Assembly: GCA_964502775.1 (NCBI GenBank)
Contig: CAZCYE010000057.1
Coordinates: 1 to 10,229 of the forward strand
DNA length: 10,229 nt
Direction: 5' to 3'
DNA from: CAZCYE01 sp964502775
GTDB lineage: Bacteria; Actinomycetota; Acidimicrobiia; IMCC26256; PALSA-555
In this document: in pieces, positions 1 to 10,166 of the stretch
Position numbering within the stretch: the first letter of the stretch is position 1
Layout: each line of letters begins with the position of its first letter
Notes under the pieces: generated by a model
Database searches by the model: none
Told to the model about the DNA's origin: nothing
Seen by the model: the letters and a program-made list of their open reading frames with translations, nothing else
Position numbers and translations under genes: made by a program

Positions 1-117
1 CGGCGGGACCGGCGGGACCGGCGAGCCCCGTCGTGTGCGCGCGCCGGGACGGACCCACTCTCCCGATTGGTCCCCCGACTGGTCCCCAGAGCGTTTCCCG
101 GGCCCGCTGCCGCTCAT
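1..117 (-). CDS. N-terminal fragment of the gene after ruvX, probable MltG-type endolytic transglycosylase by position
   Basis: An open frame starts at ATG 117-115 and runs off the left edge without a stop (39 codons visible). The ATG overlaps the ruvX TGA as ATGA, the usual form of translational coupling. The visible peptide is hydrophilic and low in complexity: it begins MSGSGPGKRSGDQ, repeats Gly-Asp-Gln-Ser twice, continues with an Arg-rich stretch and ends in a Pro-Val-Pro run. No catalytic domain or membrane segment lies inside the window. In actinobacteria alaS-ruvX is normally followed by mltG, whose product cuts nascent peptidoglycan strands at the membrane and often has a long disordered cytoplasmic N-terminus before its single membrane helix. 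The visible part fits such a tail. The start is well supported by coupling, while the product is inferred from gene order only. Confidence 0.5.
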   Translation of the reverse strand, partial: MSGSGPGKRSGDQSGDQSGEWVRPGARTRRGSPVPPVPP

Positions 118-601
118 CGGGCCCGCTCGAGGTACGACTGGAGCATCACCGCCGCGGCGACCTTGTCCACCACGGCACGCCGAGCCCGGCGGCGAACGCC
201 GGCACCCACCAACGCGCGCTCGGCGATCACCGTGCTGAACCGTTCGTCATGCAGCTCCACCACCAGCTCGGCTCCGGCCACGCCGCGGAGCGCCTCGACT
301 TCTCGGCGGACCCCCCGCGCCGCCGGACCTTCGGCTCCGGAGAGCGATCGCGGCAATCCGACCACGATGTGCGTGGCCAGGATCTCGTGGGCGATCTCGA
401 CCACGGCACGGTAGTCGCGGGCAGCACTCCCGGTCCGGGTGAGCACGGAGTGCGGGCTCGCCACCGTCGCCGACGGATCGGAGACCGCGAGCCCGATCCG
501 ACGCTCCCCGAGATCGACCCCGAGCACCCGGCCCGATCGCACCGGCTCATCCGGCTCCCCCGGCTCGTCCGGGGAGCCGCGCCCGGGGGGCGCCGGCGGG
601 C

Positions 602-605
<4 letters not shown>
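114..605 (-). CDS. ruvX: RuvX/YqgF family RNase H-fold nuclease (putative pre-16S rRNA nuclease / Holliday junction resolvase)
   Basis: This 163-residue protein belongs to the YqgF/RuvX family. The family has an RNase H fold and is linked to 5' maturation of 16S rRNA, with Holliday-junction cleavage also proposed. Visible family motifs are the first strand with catalytic Asp31 (GVDLGERRIGLAVSD, residues 29-43), VGLP at 82-85, DERF at 120-123 (usual form DERL), and the C-terminal VDKVAA with Asp147 followed by LQSYL. All expected acidic residues are present. The chosen start is TTG 605-603, which overlaps the alaS stop as TTGA and has GGAG four bases upstream. It adds a Pro/Glu/Asp-rich leader of about 21 residues. 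A GTG at 542-540 (residue 22) would give an N-terminus closer to the usual family form, so the start is uncertain. The gene is translationally coupled to alaS before it and to the next gene after it. Confidence 0.93.
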
Positions 606-3277
<2,672 letters not shown>

Positions 3278-3284
3278 GGACGCC

Positions 3285-3290
3285 AGGCTA
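3285..3290 (-). promoter_or_regulatory. Candidate -10 box for alaS, placed for a leaderless mRNA
   Basis: The minus strand reads TAGCCT, a TAnnnT match to the actinobacterial -10 consensus, followed by exactly seven bases and then the alaS ATG. That spacing would put the transcription start on the A of the ATG. No convincing -35 hexamer is visible 16-18 bases upstream. The nearest Shine-Dalgarno-like string, GGAAG at 3291-3295, is 13 bases from the ATG, which is far for a leadered start. A single hexamer match in 108 bases can arise by chance. Confidence 0.3.
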
Positions 3291-3308
3291 CTTCCGGTCT
3301 CCGCGCGC

Positions 3309-3330
3309 CCGGCGTGACATGCCGGCGTGA
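3309..3330. repeat. Direct repeat of CCGGCGTGA upstream of alaS
   Basis: The nine bases CCGGCGTGA occur at 3309-3317 and again at 3322-3330, a period of 13 bases. They lie 32-53 bases upstream of the alaS ATG in the only sizeable gap inside the gene block. Direct repeats in such a place can be a binding site for a regulator; no function can be read from the sequence and the match is short. Confidence 0.35.
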
Positions 3331-3365
3331 TGCACCCGCGTAATGGCCGCGACGTGCAAGGCGTC

Positions 3366-3386
3366 ACGGCCAGCGCTCGCGGCCGT
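3366..3386 (-). terminator. Short hairpin at the end of rarA, weak terminator candidate
   Basis: ACGGCC and GGCCGT form a perfect six-base-pair stem around a nine-base loop, beginning in the rarA stop codon. No U-rich run follows on the minus strand, so this is not a classical intrinsic terminator. It could attenuate read-through into alaS, or mean nothing in GC-rich DNA. Confidence 0.22.
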
Positions 3387-4714
3387 CACGCGGGCCGATC
3401 CTCCGGGCCGCCGGGGCCGACGTGCTCGCCCGGCGTGCGCTCCACGTCGTGGCCGCGCCCGCTCGGCCGGTAGTAGCGCCGATCCGCCACCGGTGGAGGC
3501 CGGTAGACCTGGTCCACCCACCCGCCGGGTTCGTCGTGCGGGTACCGGTACCCCTGACCGTGCCCGAGCTCGGCCGCGCCCGCATAGTGCGCGTCACGGA
3601 GGTGCGCAGGGACGTTGCCGGCCGCGACCTCGCGCACGTCCGCCGCCGCCGACGCCAGGGCGGTGGTCACCGAGTTCGACTTTGGCGCGCGCGCCAGGTA
3701 CAGCACGGCATGGGCCAGGTTGAGCTGCGCCTCGGGGAGGCCGACGAGCTCGACCGCCCGTGCTGCGGCGTCGGCGACCACCAAGGCCTGCGAATCGGCG
3801 AGGCCGACATCCTCGGACGCCAGGATGACGAGGCGGCGGGCGATGAACCGTGCGTCCTCACCCGCCTCGAGCATGCGGGCCAACCAATACACGCCGGCGT
3901 CCGGGTCCGAGCCTCGAATGCTCTTGATGAACGCTGAGGTCACGTCGTAGTGCTCGTCGTCCCCGTAGGCCAGCACCCGGAGTGCGAGCGCGGCCTCGGC
4001 ATCCACAAGCGCGATCCGGGACCGACCGGCCTCGGTCGCGAGCGCGGCGGCGACATCCAGTGACGTGAGCACGTGGCGCGCGTCGCCATCGGCCCGGTCG
4101 ACGAGGTGGTCGAGCGCGTCGGCCTCGATCTCGAGGCCCTCGTCACCGAGACCGCGGGGATCCGACAGCGCGCGGCCGATCAACGCCCGCAGCGCGTCGT
4201 CGTCGACGGCCTCGAGGCGGAACAAGCTGGAGCGCGAGAGCAGCGGCCCGGTGAGGGAGAAGAAGGGGTTCTCCGTCGTGGCCCCCACCAGGACGAGCAG
4301 GCCCTCCTCGACGTGCGGGAGGAGTGCGTCCTGCTGGGTGCGGTTGAAGCGATGGACCTCGTCGAGGAAGAGGATGGTGCCCTGACCGCGCTCGCCCAGG
4401 CGCGCACGCGCTCGCTCGGCGATCTCGCGCACGTCCTTCACGCCGGCGCTCACGGCCGACAGCGGCTCGAACGCCTTCTCGGTCGCGCCCGCGACGAGCC
4501 GGGCGATCGTGGTCTTGCCGGTTCCGGGCGGGCCCCAGAGCACGACCGAGGAGAGCCGGTCGCTCTCGATCAGGGCGCGCAGGGCCTGGCCCGGCCCGAG
4601 CAGGTGGTCCTGGCCGACCACCTCGTCGAGGGAGCGAGGGCGCATCCGGGCGGCAAGCGGCGCCTGGCTCCGCAACCGCTGCTCCACCGCGGCCGAGAAC
4701 AGGTCTGGCGGCAT
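3386..4714 (-). CDS. rarA: Replication-associated recombination protein A (RarA/MgsA, AAA+ ATPase)
   Basis: This 442-residue protein is a RarA/MgsA/YcaJ family AAA+ ATPase, related to clamp-loader subunits and eukaryotic WRNIP1/Mgs1, which acts at stalled replication forks. Walker A is GPPGTGKTT (61-69) and Walker B is ILFLDEVH (114-121). Sensor 1 lies in ATTENP (145-150), the arginine-finger candidate is Arg161 in SRSSLF, and sensor 2 is GDAR (210-213). The family-specific C-terminal oligomerisation region follows, with HYDVTSAFIKSIRGSDPDA at 255-273, SEDVGLAD at 300-307 and the closing RRYYRPSGRG at 412-421. The usual length is about 430-450. The ATG follows the aspS TAG with no base between them, so translation is probably coupled; no strong ribosome binding site is visible. 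About 20 Gly/Pro/Glu-rich residues trail beyond the family C-terminus. Confidence 0.96.
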   Translation of the reverse strand: MPPDLFSAAVEQRLRSQAPLAARMRPRSLDEVVGQDHLLGPGQALRALIESDRLSSVVLWGPPGTGKTTIARLVAGATEKAFEPLSAVSAGVKDVREIAERARARLGERGQGTILFLDEVHRFNRTQQDALLPHVEEGLLVLVGATTENPFFSLTGPLLSRSSLFRLEAVDDDALRALIGRALSDPRGLGDEGLEIEADALDHLVDRADGDARHVLTSLDVAAALATEAGRSRIALVDAEAALALRVLAYGDDEHYDVTSAFIKSIRGSDPDAGVYWLARMLEAGEDARFIARRLVILASEDVGLADSQALVVADAAARAVELVGLPEAQLNLAHAVLYLARAPKSNSVTTALASAAADVREVAAGNVPAHLRDAHYAGAAELGHGQGYRYPHDEPGGWVDQVYRPPPVADRRYYRPSGRGHDVERTPGEHVGPGGPEDRPA

Positions 4715-6496
4715 CTACGCCCGCGGCCGCAGCGAGAGCCCCAGCTCGGCGAGATGCCGAGGATCGATCGGCGAGGGCGCACCGGTCAGCGGGTCCGCGC
4801 CCGACTGCGTCTTCGGGAACGCGATCACCTCACGGATGTTCTCTTCGCCGGCGAGGATCGCCACCAGCCGGTCGATGCCGAATGCGAACCCCGCATGCGG
4901 TGGCGCGCCGTAGGTGAACGCGTCGAGGAGGAAGCCGAAACGGTCCCGGGCCTCGCCGGACTCGATCCCGAGCAGCGCGAAGATCCGCTCCTGGATCGCG
5001 GCGTCGTGGATCCGGACGCTGCCCGACCCCAGCTCCCAACCGTTGCACACGAGGTCGTACGCCTGCGACCGAACCGCGAGCAACTCATCACCGGAGCCGC
5101 GCGTCAGCAGCTCGACATCGTCGGGGTGTGGCATCGTGAACGGGTGGTGCGCGGGCACGGGATGGCCGGCGTCACCGATCGATTCGAACAGCGGGAAGTC
5201 GACCACCCATGCGAGCTCGAGCACGCGGGGATCGGCATCGGGACGTCCGAGGTCTCCCCGGAGCTGACCCAGCACCCGCGCGCACAACCGCGCCGAGCCC
5301 GCCACGAAGAGCAGCAGATCCCCGGGGACCGCGCTCGTGGCCTCGACGAGTGCTCGTTGCTCGTCGCCCGACAGGAACTTCGCAACCGGCGATTCCACGG
5401 TGGCCTCGGGTTCGACCCGCATCCACACCAGGCCCGCAGCTCCGAGCGCCTGGGCGCGCTCCACCAGCGCGTCCAAGCGCGATCGGCCCAGCGCGCCGCC
5501 TCCCGGTACACGCAGCCCCTTGACCGCATCGGCGCGGAACGCGCGGAACTCCGTCGCGACGAGCGCCGCGGTCACGTCCACGATCTCGAGACCGAAGCGC
5601 AGGTCCGGCTTGTCGGTTCCGTACCGTGCCAACGCCTCGTGCCACGTCATCCGCGCGATCGCGGGCGCGGGCGCGCCGGTCACCTCGGCGACGGCCGACT
5701 GCACTGCTTCGCCGATCACCCCCATCACGTCGTCACCGTCCGCGAAGCTCAGCTCGGCATCGAGCTGCATGAACTCGAACTGCCGGTCGGCGCGCAGGTC
5801 CTCGTCACGCAGGCACCGGGCGATCTGGTAATAGCGATCGAGGCCGCCGACCATGAGCAGCTGCTTGAACAGCTGGGGGCTCTGGGGCAGGGCGTAGAAG
5901 GCGCCCGGTGAGAGCCGCGACGGGACCACGAAGTCCCGGGCACCCTCGGGGGTCGACGCGACGAGCATCGGCGTCTCGACCTCCACCAGACCCTGGGCAT
6001 CGAGGGCCGCGCGCAGCGACCGGTTCACCTGCGCCCGGAGACGCAGGTTCGACTGGAGGCGATCGCTACGGAGATCGAGGTAGCGGTACTTGAGCCGCAG
6101 CACCTCGTCCACGTCGGTGCGATCGTGGATGGGGATCGGCGGCGGCTCGGCCCGGTTCAGGATCTCGAGGCCCGTGGCCGCCACCTCGATGGCGCCACTC
6201 GCCAGCGTCACGTTCTCGGTGCCTGCGGGCCGCTCACGCACCGTGCCCCGCACGCGGACCACGAACTCCGCCCGCAGCGCGTGCGGGTCGGCATCCGGCA
6301 GCGCTCCCGGGTCGAGCACGACCTGCACCCGCCCCGCGGCATCCCGCAGGTCCACGAACACGACCCCGCCGTGGTCCCGATGGCTCGCGATCCAGCCGCA
6401 CAGCACCACGTCGCGCCCGACATCGTCTCGCCCGAGGTCGCCGGCCCGGTCACTCCGCATCGAGGTGGCCTGGGGACCCATCGGTGCGCGGGTCAT
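4715..6496 (-). CDS. aspS: Aspartate--tRNA ligase, probably non-discriminating (Asp/Asn)
   Basis: This is a full-length bacterial-type AspRS of 593 residues. It has an N-terminal OB-fold anticodon-binding domain (about 15-115), then the class II core. Visible core parts are the flipping loop STPEGARD (181-188), QSPQ (205-208), motif 2 (LRDEDLRADRQ, 229-239), a bacterial insertion domain (about 290-430), VCNGWELG (483-490) and motif 3 around Gly540-Arg543. His42 in RDHGG and Gly92 in PAGTEN align with positions 31 and 82 of the Pseudomonas non-discriminating enzyme, where E. coli has Leu and Lys. The enzyme may therefore also form Asp-tRNA(Asn) for GatCAB. Motif 2 reads RQFEF where E. coli has RQPEF. 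The start ATG at 6496 overlaps the hisS stop as ATGA. A second ATG at 6460 gives an N-terminus (MRSD) closer to the family form but has no ribosome binding site. Confidence 0.98.
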   Translation of the reverse strand: MTRAPMGPQATSMRSDRAGDLGRDDVGRDVVLCGWIASHRDHGGVVFVDLRDAAGRVQVVLDPGALPDADPHALRAEFVVRVRGTVRERPAGTENVTLASGAIEVAATGLEILNRAEPPPIPIHDRTDVDEVLRLKYRYLDLRSDRLQSNLRLRAQVNRSLRAALDAQGLVEVETPMLVASTPEGARDFVVPSRLSPGAFYALPQSPQLFKQLLMVGGLDRYYQIARCLRDEDLRADRQFEFMQLDAELSFADGDDVMGVIGEAVQSAVAEVTGAPAPAIARMTWHEALARYGTDKPDLRFGLEIVDVTAALVATEFRAFRADAVKGLRVPGGGALGRSRLDALVERAQALGAAGLVWMRVEPEATVESPVAKFLSGDEQRALVEATSAVPGDLLLFVAGSARLCARVLGQLRGDLGRPDADPRVLELAWVVDFPLFESIGDAGHPVPAHHPFTMPHPDDVELLTRGSGDELLAVRSQAYDLVCNGWELGSGSVRIHDAAIQERIFALLGIESGEARDRFGFLLDAFTYGAPPHAGFAFGIDRLVAILAGEENIREVIAFPKTQSGADPLTGAPSPIDPRHLAELGLSLRPRA

Positions 6497-7791
6497 CGCG
6501 GGGCCACCCGCTCGTCGCGCCGCGCCAGCAGCCAGCCGGCCACCTGGGCGCGGGGCACTTCGATCTGGGTGCCGGAGGCAAGGTCCTTGATCCCCACGGC
6601 GTCTCGCTCGGCCTCGGCCCGCCCCACCATCACGCCGTACGCCGCGCCGGAGCGGTCGGCCAGCTTCCACTGCGCCTTCACCGAGCGCCCGCCGTACGCC
6701 CGATCCGCTCGTACCCCCGACTCCCGCAGCTCGGCCACGAGCACCGTCGCGCTGGCGTCGCCGATTCCATCCACGATGTAGGCGTCAAGCCCTCGGTCAC
6801 CGCTCGCCACGAGCACACCCTCGGCATCGCAGGCGATCAGCACGCGCTCGATGCCGATGCCGAACCCGATCCCCGGGGTGGGGGGCCCGCCCATCTCCTC
6901 GGCCAGCTGGTCGTAGCGGCCGCCACCGCCGATCGCGTTCTGGGCCGCGTCGAGCGCGACGCTCGTGAACTCGAAGGTGGTGCTCGTGTAGTAGTCGAAT
7001 CCCCGCACGAGACGCGGGGACAGCTCGTACGCGATGCCGAGAGCGTCGAGGCCCTGCTGGACCCGCTCGAAGTGCTCCCGCGACTCCCCGCTCAGGTACT
7101 CCGTGAGCTGGGGCGCTCGTTCGATGACGTCCTGGTACTCCGGGTCCTTGGCGTCGAGCAGGCGGAGCGGGTGCTCCTGGGCTCGCACTCCGAACTCGGG
7201 GTCCAAGCCGGGCGCGTGCTCGAGGAGGTACTCGCGCAGCACGTCGACGAAGCGGGCGCGGTCCTCCGACGTGCCCATGGAGTTGACGTGCAGCTCCGTG
7301 CGGCGCAGGCCGAGGTTCTGGTAGAAGCCGTGCGCGAGCGCGATCACCTCGACGTCGACGTCGGGATCGTCGATGCCGAGGACCTCGGCTCCCACCTGCC
7401 AGTGCTGGCGGTACCGCCCCTTCTGGGGTCGCTCGTACCGAAAGCTCGGGGCCACGTACCAGGTCTTCCACGGCGTGGTCGGGCGGTGCTGCACGTAGGC
7501 CCGTACGACCGGTGCGGTGCCCTCGGGTCGAAGCGCCAGGTTCCTCCCCCCCCGGTCGGTGAGCTCGTACATCTGCTTGCGCACGACGTCCGTCGACGCA
7601 CCGACGCGCTGGAACACCTCGGCGTGCTCGATCACCGGCGTGATGACCAACCCGTACCCGAACCGGGCGGCGCGCTCGGCGAAGGCCCGGACCACCTCGA
7701 TCCAACGCTCGGATTCGGGACCCAGCACGTCGTGCATGCCCGCGGGCGCTCGGTACGCGGACCCCGAGTTGGCGTCCGAGCGCTCGCTCAA
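6493..7791 (-). CDS. hisS: Histidine--tRNA ligase
   Basis: A 432-residue HisRS, the normal length for the dimeric bacterial enzyme that charges tRNA(His). The N-terminal YRAPAGMHDVLGPE (13-26) is the family opening. Motif 2 is FRYERPQKGRYRQ (117-129). The histidine-specific loops are LVRGFDYYT (261-269; usual form RGLDYY) and GGGGRYDQL (288-296). Motif 3 is GIGIERVL (311-318), and the C-terminal anticodon-binding domain covers about 335-425. The start is TTG 7791-7789, which overlaps the relA stop as TTGA. It has no clear ribosome binding site, so expression probably depends on ribosomes finishing relA. The only internal ATG, at residue 19, would remove the conserved opening and is rejected. 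The stop overlaps the aspS start as ATGA. All synthetase motifs are intact. Confidence 0.97.
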   Translation of the reverse strand: MSERSDANSGSAYRAPAGMHDVLGPESERWIEVVRAFAERAARFGYGLVITPVIEHAEVFQRVGASTDVVRKQMYELTDRGGRNLALRPEGTAPVVRAYVQHRPTTPWKTWYVAPSFRYERPQKGRYRQHWQVGAEVLGIDDPDVDVEVIALAHGFYQNLGLRRTELHVNSMGTSEDRARFVDVLREYLLEHAPGLDPEFGVRAQEHPLRLLDAKDPEYQDVIERAPQLTEYLSGESREHFERVQQGLDALGIAYELSPRLVRGFDYYTSTTFEFTSVALDAAQNAIGGGGRYDQLAEEMGGPPTPGIGFGIGIERVLIACDAEGVLVASGDRGLDAYIVDGIGDASATVLVAELRESGVRADRAYGGRSVKAQWKLADRSGAAYGVMVGRAEAERDAVGIKDLASGTQIEVPRAQVAGWLLARRDERVAPR

Positions 7792-10019
7792 CGGCGCGCG
7801 CGGCCCGGGAGCGACCGAAAGGCGTCGTACACCGAGTCAACCCGCTGGACGGCCTTGAGGATGGAGTCCAGATGGCTGGGGTCGGCGAGCTCGAAGTCGA
7901 AGCGCAGGTGGGCCACCCGGTCGCTGGACGTCTGCGATGTGCTGCCGAGGATGTTCACGTGGTGCTCGACCAGCACCTGGGCGACGTCACGTAGCAGCCG
8001 CGACCGGTCGAGCGCCTCCACCTCGACGGACACCACGAACGTCGCGATCTGGTCCTGGTCCCAATCCACCTCGATGACGCGTTGCGTCTGGGTGCCCAGC
8101 GCGGATGCGTTCGCACAGTCGGTGCGGTGCACCGACACGCCGCGGCCGCGGGTGACGAAGCCCATGATCTCGTCGGACGGGACCGGGGTGCAGCAGCGCG
8201 ACAGCCGCACCATCACGTCGTCGAGGCCCTCCACGTGCACCCCGACCGTCCGGAGCCGCTCGGCGCCCGGGAGCCTCGGGGGTCGCTGCGTGGTGACGGG
8301 GAGCTGCTCGTCGCCGACCCGGAGCTCGCGCTGGACCCGCTGGGCGACGCCGCGCGCCGACACGTGACCCTCGCCGATGGCCGCGAGCAGCGACTCGAGA
8401 TCCGTGTAGTGCATCGACACGGCCACCGCGTTCACGGCCTCGGACTGCGCGAGCTTCTGTGCCGGGAGCCCCTCTCGGCGCAGCGCCCGGTGCAGCTCCT
8501 CCCGGCCCGTGTCGATGGCATCGACGCGACGTTCACGCGAGAACCACTGCCGGATCTTCGAGCGCGCTCGCGGCGTCTGGGTGAACTCGAGCCAGTCCCG
8601 GCTCGGCCCGGCACCGCCCACCTTGCTCGTGAAGATCTCCACCGTGTCCCCCGACGCCAGCGTCGAATCGAGGGGCACGAGCCGGCCGCTCACCCGGGCG
8701 CCGATGCAGCGATGACCGACCTCGGTGTGGATCGCATACGCGAAGTCGACCGGCGTCGCGCCCGCCTCCAGGCTGACCACCTTGCCCTTGGGTGTGAACA
8801 CGAAGACCTCGTCCTGCTCGAGGTCGACCCGGAGGGTCTCCATGAACTCGGTCGGGTCGTCGGCGTCGGCCTGCCAGTCGACCATCCGCTGGAGCCACGC
8901 GAGATCCTCGACCGGCGAGCGCTCCTTGTAGCCCCAATGGGCCGCGATCCCGTACTCCGCGCGCCGGTGCATCTCGTGAGTGCGGATCTGGAGCTCGACC
9001 GGCTTGCCGCCCGGCCCCACCACCGTCGTGTGCAACGACTGGTAGAGGTTGAACTTCGGCATCGCGATGTAGTCCTTGAACCGCCCCTGCACGGGCGACC
9101 ACAGCGCGTGGATGGAACCGAGCGCGCCGTAGCAGTCCTTCACCGAGTCGACGACGACGCGCACACCTACGAGGTCCTGCACCTCGTCGAACTCCTTGCC
9201 CTTCACCACCATCTTCTCGTAGATCGACCAGTAGTGCTTCGGCCGTCCTTGCACTTGGGCGACGATGTGCAGATCGGCAAGGCGGTCACGCAGCTCCGAG
9301 AGGACCTGGCGGAGCCGCTCCTCGCGCTCGGGCGCTCGGCTGGCCACCATCTGCTCGATCTCGGCGTAGCGCTTGGCGTGGAGCACCGCGAAAGCGAGAT
9401 CCTCCAGCTGCCACTTCACGTCCTGGATCCCGAGTCGGTGCGCGAGCGGTGCGTAGATGTCGAGCGTCTCCCGGGCGATCCGACGCTGCTTGGCCTCGGG
9501 TAGCGACGCGATCGTCCTCATGTTGTGGAGCCGGTCGGCGAGCTTGATGAGCAGCACCCGGATGTCGCTGGCCATGGCCACGAGCATCTTGCGCAAGGTT
9601 GCGGCCTGCTGGGCCTCACGCGAATCGAATTGGATCCGGTCGAGCTTGGTGACGCCGTCCACGATGGCGGTCACATCGGGACCGAAGCGGTCGGTGAGGT
9701 CTTGAAGGGTGACCTCGGTATCCTCCAGCGCGTCGTGGAGCAGCGCCGCGGCGATGGTCACGTCGTCGAGACCGAGGCGGGCCACGATCATGGCCACGCC
9801 TAGCGGATGGACGAGGTACGGCTCCCCGGACCGCCGCACCTGGTCGGCGTGGGCGTCGCGGGCCACCTCGTAGGCCCCTTCGATGACCGAGGCGTCGGCC
9901 CGGCGGTGGCGGCGCTGGTACTCCGCCAGCAGCGGCGCGAGCTCGATGTCGACGTGGTGCCGACGCCAGGGCCGCGGCAGGACCGAGCGGCGATCCGCAC
10001 GGACCTCGAGCGTGCTCAT
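7788..10019 (-). CDS. relA: Bifunctional (p)ppGpp synthetase/hydrolase (Rel/RelA-SpoT homologue)
   Basis: A 743-residue long Rel protein controlling the stringent response; it makes and degrades (p)ppGpp, and family members bind ribosomes holding uncharged tRNA. The hydrolase domain (about 40-195) has His71, His95-Asp96 in HDALEDT and Asp162 in ADRLHN, so it looks active. The synthetase domain (about 255-365) has RFKD (313-316), Tyr326 in YQSLHTT and Glu342 in ELQIRT. The basic RxKD form marks bifunctional enzymes, unlike the ExDD of E. coli RelA. The TGS domain is at about 404-465, the Cys/His cluster is Cys609, Cys610, His631 and Cys635, and the ACT domain is at about 660-735. The chosen start, ATG 10019, has GGAAG six bases upstream. 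An ATG at 10064 with GGAGGT nine bases upstream is a real alternative (758 residues). The stop overlaps hisS as TTGA. Confidence 0.97.
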   Translation of the reverse strand: MSTLEVRADRRSVLPRPWRRHHVDIELAPLLAEYQRRHRRADASVIEGAYEVARDAHADQVRRSGEPYLVHPLGVAMIVARLGLDDVTIAAALLHDALEDTEVTLQDLTDRFGPDVTAIVDGVTKLDRIQFDSREAQQAATLRKMLVAMASDIRVLLIKLADRLHNMRTIASLPEAKQRRIARETLDIYAPLAHRLGIQDVKWQLEDLAFAVLHAKRYAEIEQMVASRAPEREERLRQVLSELRDRLADLHIVAQVQGRPKHYWSIYEKMVVKGKEFDEVQDLVGVRVVVDSVKDCYGALGSIHALWSPVQGRFKDYIAMPKFNLYQSLHTTVVGPGGKPVELQIRTHEMHRRAEYGIAAHWGYKERSPVEDLAWLQRMVDWQADADDPTEFMETLRVDLEQDEVFVFTPKGKVVSLEAGATPVDFAYAIHTEVGHRCIGARVSGRLVPLDSTLASGDTVEIFTSKVGGAGPSRDWLEFTQTPRARSKIRQWFSRERRVDAIDTGREELHRALRREGLPAQKLAQSEAVNAVAVSMHYTDLESLLAAIGEGHVSARGVAQRVQRELRVGDEQLPVTTQRPPRLPGAERLRTVGVHVEGLDDVMVRLSRCCTPVPSDEIMGFVTRGRGVSVHRTDCANASALGTQTQRVIEVDWDQDQIATFVVSVEVEALDRSRLLRDVAQVLVEHHVNILGSTSQTSSDRVAHLRFDFELADPSHLDSILKAVQRVDSVYDAFRSLPGRARR

Positions 10020-10030
10020 CTCCCGCTTCC
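10020..10030 (-). promoter_or_regulatory. Ribosome binding site for the relA ATG at 10019
   Basis: The minus strand reads GGAAGCGGGAG directly before ATG. GGAAG ends six bases from the start codon, a normal spacing; GGGAG abuts the ATG and is too close to act. This site supports the 743-residue form of Rel over the longer forms. Confidence 0.5.
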
Positions 10031-10062
10031 CGTGGTGTCGTGTCGTGGCTGGCTGGAGTCCC

Positions 10063-10090
10063 ATCGTAGGCGGACCTCCGCCGATCCCAA
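10063..10090 (-). promoter_or_regulatory. Candidate relA promoter (TTGGGA-16-TACGAT)
   Basis: On the minus strand TTGGGA (10090-10085) and TACGAT (10068-10063) are separated by 16 bases. Each matches the vegetative sigma-factor consensus at four of six positions, and TACGAT fits TAnnnT. The predicted start of transcription lies near 10056, giving a leader of roughly 35-40 bases before the ATG at 10019. If this promoter is real, the competing ATG at 10064 overlaps the -10 box and cannot be the start codon of this transcript. Hexamer evidence alone is modest. Confidence 0.35.
10069..10082. repeat. Inverted repeat GGCGG-N4-CCGCC between the -35 and -10 of the relA promoter candidate
   Basis: The palindrome has perfect five-base arms around ACCT and fills 14 of the 16 bases of the candidate promoter spacer. 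As DNA it could be an operator. As RNA from an upstream promoter it would fold a hairpin that hides the GGAGGT in front of the alternative ATG at 10064. Either role is inference, since GC-rich palindromes of this size are common. Confidence 0.3.
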
Positions 10091-10124
10091 CGCCTCCATG
10101 CCGGCTCGGCGTGGTCGGACGCGG

Positions 10125-10166
10125 CACCCAGACGGGTGACCCCGGGCGCGGCTTCCGGGCCCGGGG
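10125..10166 (-). terminator. Two adjacent hairpins after the upstream gene, possible U-less terminator
   Basis: CCCCGGGC (10140-10147) and GCCCGGGG (10159-10166) form a perfect eight-base-pair GC stem with an 11-base loop. One base further on, CACCC (10125-10129) and GGGTG (10134-10138) form a second stem with a four-base loop. On the minus strand the pair begins 38 bases after the stop codon at 10205, a normal place for a terminator. No U-run follows, so it would be of the U-less, hairpin-only type proposed for high-GC actinobacteria, or an attenuator between the upstream gene and relA. Confidence 0.4.

Noticed and set aside
3278..3367. A 30-residue N-terminal extension of AlaRS to 3367.
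   Set aside because: The extension has no similarity to the AlaRS opening, which begins at the ATG at 3277, and it would consume nearly all of the intergenic gap.
3278..3385. A possible T-box or other riboswitch before alaS.
   Set aside because: The gap is only 108 bases, I find no T-box sequence or specifier-loop layout, and no terminator/antiterminator pair.
4073..5911. A 612-codon plus-strand open frame opposite rarA and aspS.
   Set aside because: It spans two well-supported minus-strand genes, shows no family motifs and has the Arg/Glu/His-rich composition of a shadow frame.
6497..6670. A 58-residue N-terminal extension of AspRS into hisS.
   Set aside because: It is an Arg/Gly-rich shadow of the hisS C-terminus; the ATGA junction at 6493-6496 is a better start and gives the normal AspRS length.
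6484..8367. Plus-strand open frames of 627 codons here and 473 codons at 8082-9503.
   Set aside because: They lie opposite hisS and relA, whose motifs are intact throughout; no domain or start signal supports the plus-strand frames.
10020..10127. Extension of Rel to the GTG at 10127.
   Set aside because: It lies inside a hairpin arm, has no ribosome site, and adds low-complexity residues. The ATG at 10064 is kept as an alternative, but this GTG is not.
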